Shown in pieces: positions 3,741 to 7,280 of a DNA stretch of 7,280 bases. How positions within the stretch are numbered: the stretch's first letter is position 1; each line of letters begins with the position of its first letter. The stretch comes from an uncultured Erysipelotrichaceae bacterium (GTDB lineage: Bacteria; Bacillota_I; Bacilli_A; RF39; UBA660): contig CACZQZ010000007.1 in NCBI GenBank assembly GCA_902783405.1, positions 1 to 7,280 of the forward strand, given 5' to 3'. The position numbers were made by a program, and so were the translations under genes. The notes beneath the pieces were generated by a model. It had not been told where the DNA came from. It made no database searches and worked only from the letters and a program-made list of their open reading frames with translations.

Positions 3741-5717
3741 TCATACCTTTAAACTGTATGGATTAGTCATTGTTCCTGTACCACCCCCAATTAGAATATT
3801 AGATTTTAGAGTGACAACTGGCCGAACCGCAGTCCAGGAACTCGCGTCGGTGCCGCCCGCATGCCCGCTGGTGTACACACGCGAGACATGGGAAGGCGAG
3901 CCCTGCCATCTATTAATAAGCCAATAACTATAGTTTAAATCATTTCCAGTATACATCTCTCCCCAAGTTGGAAGTCCTACATAGGCACTTACGGTTCCAT
4001 CATTTGTTCTAGCTGGATATGTACTCGCTGTTCCATTATTTAAATTACTATAATCTTTCCCATATCCACTTGTATCTAATTTCCATGTCGTTTGCTTTAT
4101 CATATTTTTAGTACTATTACTATACCAACTATAGAAACTATTGGTCGCATTGTTTAGAAAATAGGCTAGATTGTTTCCTTTATTAATCTCAAAACTACCA
4201 CTTCCATCATTTGGCAGAAAATAGTTATGATTTGTGCATCCTCCATTATAGTAAGTGGCTGTATCTCCATATTTTTTTGCATCATCATACATACAACTAG
4301 TATCTTTATTTCCACTATCCAATGTATAAAACTGTGTATATACATTACTTCTAATAGCTACTGTATTTGGTAAATTTCTAAGAACATCCGCCCTTTCTAC
4401 TTTTACGCTTCCGTCACTATTTTTCTTAACTACTCGGTATCTTACGTTTGCTTTATCTCCAGTGAAATAAGTACCACTAGCTACATAGGAATTTCCTGCC
4501 TTATTTGGATTATTACTCTCATCTAAATAAACATAATTTCCAACATTGATGTCTTTTATACTGCTTCCACTACTTAGTTCTACCTCTTCCATCAAAATAT
4601 ATGGATCTTTTTTCGTTCCTGTTCCACTTTTTGAAAAAGTGTTACTAGATATATATACGACTGGTCTTACACCAAGTCCATAATTATTGGTAAAACTATA
4701 ATTACTAGAATCTGCTTTCGTTGTCAAATAACCATTCGTATACCATTCAATCCACATCTGATTATTCTTATTATTTCCCGTAAATGGTGTAAGTGTCCAA
4801 GTAAACTCATCTTCATTTAAGAAACTTCCACCTAAGTATTCCGCTGTATTTCCATTTTTGGCATATGCCATATCTTCAAAAGTTAATAATCCTACTTTTT
4901 CATTTGTTATATTGGAGCATGAGTTTATTTGTGTATGTCCTGTTACTTGATAAATTTGATAATCGTTATTTGTTATTTGTGTTTTTGTCACACTTGGTTC
5001 ATCATGACAAAATGGTCCTGTTTGAAAATTACCTTGAACGCTTGCTAAAAAAACATTATTCAGCCATTTTCTTACCCAACTATTATTCCAGTCATTTGTT
5101 GTTCCGTAAGCAATTGATGTGATACTTTGCGCTGTTACTAATTTCATTTGATTAGCACTATTATCTATTTCTAATACTTGCCATAATTGTCCGGCATACC
5201 ATACATAGTTTTTCATCGTATTTTTTTCTGATACAGTTCCTATTATTTTATCTACTGTTTTACCATTTACTTTTACATTTTTCTTGATATGAGTTGTGTC
5301 TTCTTCAAGTTTATCTTTAATACTTTGGTAGGCTATATTTTCTTCTACATAATCTTTTATATTTACAACTAAGTCTGACTCATATTTATAAGCATTCCAT
5401 TTATGATTATGAATATCGGCATACCCTATTCCATCACTATCTACTTTAACAATACCATTTTCATCTTTTCCACCTGTTGTTGCGACATAATCACTACCTT
5501 TATATAATTTGCCATCTGTAACTGTATATAAACAGGTTTCACCACTTTCACAATACATTTGAGCCTGTTTTATTAAGTTAGATGCTGAACTCGATAATGC
5601 TCTTTTTTGACCTTCTTCTACATAATTGATAACCCTTGGTGTTGCTATTAAAGCTATAATAGCTAACACTATAATAACTGCTAATAATTCAATTAAAGTA
5701 AATCCTTTTTTCTTCAT
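3741..5717 (-). CDS. DGR target: type IV prepilin-like surface protein with a C-terminal variable lectin-like domain
   Basis: A 658-aa protein. Residues 1-25 are a class III (prepilin) signal, KKKG|FTLIELLAVI, with cleavage expected after G5, Glu at mature position +5 (E10) and a hydrophobic helix to about 25. It should therefore be processed by a prepilin peptidase and assembled in a pilus or pseudopilus. C56 and C62 may form a disulfide. Two tandem domains follow, each ending in a similar block: GVRPVVYISSN...GTGTKKDPYIL (about 347-376) and AVRPVVTLKSN...GTGTMTNPYSL (630-656). They recall the WLN / GVRP motifs of DUF6273-like and C-type-lectin/formylglycine-enzyme-like DGR targets. Only the second carries a VR (residues 606-633), with variable positions 610, 613, 615, 616, 617, 619, 621, 623, 624, 627 and 629. 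AGGAGAG 7 nt upstream (plus 5725-5731) supports the start; the stop is TGA. No other pilus gene is in the window. The ligand is unknown. Confidence 0.9.
   Translation of the reverse strand: MKKKGFTLIELLAVIIVLAIIALIATPRVINYVEEGQKRALSSSASNLIKQAQMYCESGETCLYTVTDGKLYKGSDYVATTGGKDENGIVKVDSDGIGYADIHNHKWNAYKYESDLVVNIKDYVEENIAYQSIKDKLEEDTTHIKKNVKVNGKTVDKIIGTVSEKNTMKNYVWYAGQLWQVLEIDNSANQMKLVTAQSITSIAYGTTNDWNNSWVRKWLNNVFLASVQGNFQTGPFCHDEPSVTKTQITNNDYQIYQVTGHTQINSCSNITNEKVGLLTFEDMAYAKNGNTAEYLGGSFLNEDEFTWTLTPFTGNNKNNQMWIEWYTNGYLTTKADSSNYSFTNNYGLGVRPVVYISSNTFSKSGTGTKKDPYILMEEVELSSGSSIKDINVGNYVYLDESNNPNKAGNSYVASGTYFTGDKANVRYRVVKKNSDGSVKVERADVLRNLPNTVAIRSNVYTQFYTLDSGNKDTSCMYDDAKKYGDTATYYNGGCTNHNYFLPNDGSGSFEINKGNNLAYFLNNATNSFYSWYSNSTKNMIKQTTWKLDTSGYGKDYSNLNNGTASTYPARTNDGTVSAYVGLPTWGEMYTGNDLNYSYWLINRWQGSPSHVSRVYTSGHAGGTDASSWTAVRPVVTLKSNILIGGGTGTMTNPYSLKV
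3818..3903 (-). repeat. DGR variable repeat (VR) in the target's 3' end
   Basis: This 86-nt copy of TR lies inside the target gene (residues 606-633), 75 bp before its stop. It is about 70% GC in a strongly AT-rich gene because A was repeatedly replaced by C or G. Changes by codon against TR: AAT to CAT, AAT to CGT, AAC to TAC, ACC and AGC, AAT to CAT, AAC to GGC, AAC to ACC, AAC to GAC, AATATC to TCC (with a 3-nt gap) and AAT to ACT. All substitutions are at TR adenines. Both ends, including the last 12 bases coding AVRP, are identical to TR. Confidence 0.96.
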
Positions 5718-5742
5718 AAGACAACTCTCCTACTCTATATAA

Positions 5743-5771
5743 ATTATAGAATACTTTTGTTTTTTTTTCAA
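5743..5771 (-). promoter_or_regulatory. Sigma-A promoter for the DGR target gene
   Basis: Minus-strand TTGAAA (plus 5766-5771), a 17-nt A-rich spacer and a perfect TATAAT (plus 5743-5748) lie just upstream of the AGGAGAG ribosome binding site. A transcript from here could run through VR and TR to the hairpin at 3346-3383, so target mRNA and template RNA may come from one promoter. Confidence 0.7.
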
Positions 5772-5807
5772 TCAAAAAATAAATAATATTCTAAATTGTA
5801 CACTTTT

Positions 5808-5828
5808 TATAATTTTTCGCATACATTA
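5808..5828 (+). promoter_or_regulatory. Candidate cotE promoter region (sigma-E/sigma-K-like -10, overlapping TATAAT)
   Basis: CATACATTA at 5820-5828 fits the -10 elements of mother-cell sporulation sigma factors (sigma-K CATAnnnTA, sigma-E CATAnnnT). B. subtilis cotE is transcribed by both. The -35 side is poorly defined: an AC-containing ACAC lies at 5800-5803. A TATAAT at 5808-5813 has no good -35 box. The expected start would fall at the edge of the ribosome binding site, which weakens the call. Confidence 0.4.
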
Positions 5829-5848
5829 GATTAGAGAGGTGAGGAACT

Positions 5849-6382
5849 GTGGCTGCATATAAAGAGATTGTAACAAAGGCAATAATTGGTAAAGGAAAAA
5901 AACAATTTCAAAATAATTATTCATTAGAAGTAGAAAAAACACCTACTACTGTATTAGGATGTTGGGTTATCAATCATAAATTTAAAGGATATAAATCAGG
6001 TGAAAAAGTTGGTGTAGATGGTTCTTTTGATGTAAATATCTGGTATTCTTATGATAATGACAGTAAAACAACTGTTGTTAATAAAAAAGTTGATTATAAT
6101 GATTTATTTAATGTTAAAATCAAAGATAATGTTGATTTAACAGGTGATACTGATATTATTGTTAGAACTTTAAAACAACCAAACTGTACAAAAGTAAGTA
6201 CGGATGGAAATACAATTTCCTTTACAGTTGAAAAAGAACTTGGTGTTGAAATTGTTGGAGAAACAAAAATGAAAATTGCTGTTGAAGAAGATGAAGAAGT
6301 TTGGGATGAAGTAGAAGATGAAGTTGATGATGATGTTTTAAAAGATATTGATGAAAATGTAGATACTAATTTTATTAAATAA
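5849..6382 (+). CDS. cotE: Outer spore coat morphogenetic protein CotE
   Basis: A 177-aa protein that matches B. subtilis CotE (about 181 aa) along its length by recall: AAYKEIVTKAIIGKGKK at the start (MSEYREIITKAVVAKGRK in B. subtilis), TVLGCWVINHKF (about 35-46), GSFDVNIWYSYDNDSKT, LKQPNC (108-113), VEKELGVEIVGETK, then a strongly acidic tail from about 143. In B. subtilis, CotE forms a ring around the forespore on SpoIVA and recruits most outer-coat proteins, so the host is very likely a spore former. The start is GTG, supported by GAGGTGAGG (5836-5844) 4 nt upstream. The gene is divergent from the DGR target across 131 bp and ends in its own terminator. B. subtilis cotE sits upstream of mutS; that arrangement is not seen here. 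Confidence 0.93.
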   Translation: MAAYKEIVTKAIIGKGKKQFQNNYSLEVEKTPTTVLGCWVINHKFKGYKSGEKVGVDGSFDVNIWYSYDNDSKTTVVNKKVDYNDLFNVKIKDNVDLTGDTDIIVRTLKQPNCTKVSTDGNTISFTVEKELGVEIVGETKMKIAVEEDEEVWDEVEDEVDDDVLKDIDENVDTNFIK

Positions 6383-6397
6383 TTAGTATCTTTTTTT
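6362..6397 (+). terminator. Intrinsic terminator of cotE
   Basis: A perfect 10-bp stem GATACTAATT (6362-6371) / AATTAGTATC (6381-6390) with a 9-nt loop is followed by seven T (6391-6397). The stem starts inside the last codons, so the stop codon lies at the junction of loop and right arm. Confidence 0.88.
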
Positions 6398-6402
6398 ATA
6401 TT

Positions 6403-6424
6403 AAAAAAGAAGGTTAAACCTTCT
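6403..6424 (-). terminator. Intrinsic terminator of the DUF4143-type gene
   Basis: On the minus strand AGAAGG / CCTTCT (plus 6419-6424 and 6408-6413, extendable by one pair) is followed by a T run (plus 6403-6408, shared with the stem base). It overlaps the TAG stop and is back-to-back with the cotE terminator. Confidence 0.75.
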
Positions 6425-7280
6425 AATTTAAATCTAAATAATCAATATATTCAATGAAATAAAGTGGTATATTTATAATTTTACCATTCTTACTTAAATT
6501 ATTTAATGAAAATCTAAATGATACTTCATTATCATTTTTTTCATTATATTTTGTTAAACTATTATGATGAGTACTTTTATCTGATTTAACTTCGATTGGA
6601 ATAATTTTATTTTTTCTTTGAATCACAAAATCAATTTCATTTCTATCGAAAGTATAATAATTTGGTGATTCGTCCAATAAATAAGTTAAAACACTTGAAA
6701 CATAACATTCCGTAAAAGATCCTTTAAATTCTTCTAAAAGTCTATTACCTTCTAGTATAACACTACTATCCAAATTAGCCATTCTTCTAAGCAATCCTAC
6801 ATCATTCATATAAATTTTATAAGAAGATAAATCATGATATGCCTTTAATGGAAAAGCACATTTACTTACTAAAAAACATTTTGAAATTAAATTCGCATCA
6901 TTTAACCAATTTAATGCGCCTTCATACTCTCTAGCTCGCGCACCTTCCTTAACAACTTGATAAACAAATTTCTTATTCTCTCTTGCCAATTGAGATGGAA
7001 TACCATTCCAAATCAAAGATATTTTATTGGCTTCACTAGCATCAACATGCTTAGAAAAATCTTCTTCATACGAAATTAAGATATTCTTTTGAATTTTATT
7101 AACTTTTTCTATGTCTTTATCATTTACCCAACTATATACCACTTCAGGCATTCCACCAACAATATAATATGTTTTTAATTTTTCAATAAGCTGTGATTCA
7201 AATATTTTTGGAATTTCTTTTATTTTTTTTGTTTGTCTCATTACTTCAACTAAATTCTCTGAATGATCTGCAATTAAAAA
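6423..7280 (-). CDS. DUF4143-type AAA ATPase with a PD-(D/E)XK-like C-terminus (5' part outside window)
   Basis: The frame is open to the right edge (285 aa visible). The ATG at 7241 is probably internal, because FLIADHSENLVEVMRQTKK continues the family pattern across it, so the P-loop ATPase half lies outside the window. Visible landmarks: YYIVGGMPEVV, a SYEEDFSKH stretch, IPSQLARENKKFVYQ, GARAREYEGALNWLNDANLI, YKIYMNDVGLL, then FTECYVSSVL, EIDFVIQ and IIPIEVKSDKS. The last two resemble a PD-(D/E)XK nuclease core (D of EIDFV and EVK). Members are widespread in gut bacteria and archaea with poorly defined roles, often linked to mobile or defence islands; function here is unassigned. The gene ends in its own terminator against cotE. 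Confidence 0.88.
   Translation of the reverse strand, partial: FLIADHSENLVEVMRQTKKIKEIPKIFESQLIEKLKTYYIVGGMPEVVYSWVNDKDIEKVNKIQKNILISYEEDFSKHVDASEANKISLIWNGIPSQLARENKKFVYQVVKEGARAREYEGALNWLNDANLISKCFLVSKCAFPLKAYHDLSSYKIYMNDVGLLRRMANLDSSVILEGNRLLEEFKGSFTECYVSSVLTYLLDESPNYYTFDRNEIDFVIQRKNKIIPIEVKSDKSTHHNSLTKYNEKNDNEVSFRFSLNNLSKNGKIINIPLYFIEYIDYLDLN

Noticed and set aside
3691..3927. Plus-strand reading frame of 78 codons across VR and the end of the target.
   Set aside because: It is antisense to the clearly coding target gene, has no ribosome binding site and is open only because VR is GC-rich.
4865..5122. Plus-strand reading frame of 85 codons with a hydrophobic start.
   Set aside because: It lies wholly inside the target gene on the opposite strand. 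It has no promoter or ribosome binding site, and the target frame has clear domain motifs here.

Overview
The window looks like chromosome from a low-GC, endospore-forming Firmicute of the Bacilli type, plausibly an uncultured gut lineage. The evidence is very AT-rich genes, strong GGAGG ribosome binding sites, a recognisable CotE spore-coat protein and a YeeI/YeeN-type YebC protein. Two genes end at TGA (target and msl), so the genetic code is standard and not the Mycoplasma code. Species cannot be read from the sequence.

Left flank (1-2361): a YebC-family gene running off the left edge and rnc (RNase III), both on the minus strand. A divergent plus-strand gene follows, encoding a ZnuA-like lipoprotein in which all four expected metal ligands appear to be replaced. 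It ends in a clean intrinsic terminator.

Centre (about 2400-5771, all minus strand): a diversity-generating retroelement (DGR). In its own reading direction it consists of a promoter, a 658-aa target protein with a type IV prepilin N-terminus, a variable repeat (VR) at the target's C-terminus, small hairpins, an Asn-codon-rich template repeat (TR), a spacer ending in a terminator-like hairpin, a MutS-domain-I-like gene (msl) and an avd-type four-helix-bundle gene that overlaps msl by 4 nt. TR and VR align over 86 columns with 14 differences. All 14 lie at adenines of the TR coding strand and none at the 62 other aligned positions, apart from one 3-nt gap. This is the signature of adenine-directed mutagenic retrohoming. 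No reverse transcriptase is encoded in the window, and no gap is large enough to hold one. Where an RT would often follow avd there is instead a frameshifted remnant resembling the C-terminal tail of Rpn/PD-(D/E)XK transposase-like proteins. The locus is therefore either an RT-less DGR served in trans or one that has recently lost its RT.

Right flank (5772-7280): cotE on the plus strand, facing a minus-strand gene for a DUF4143-type AAA ATPase/nuclease-like protein that runs off the right edge. The two converge on back-to-back terminators.

Working model (inference): the prepilin-like target would be displayed on a pilus or pseudopilus. Its C-terminal ligand-binding face would be diversified by copying mutated TR cDNA into VR, with Avd and the MutS-like protein as accessory factors and the RT encoded elsewhere if the system is still active.
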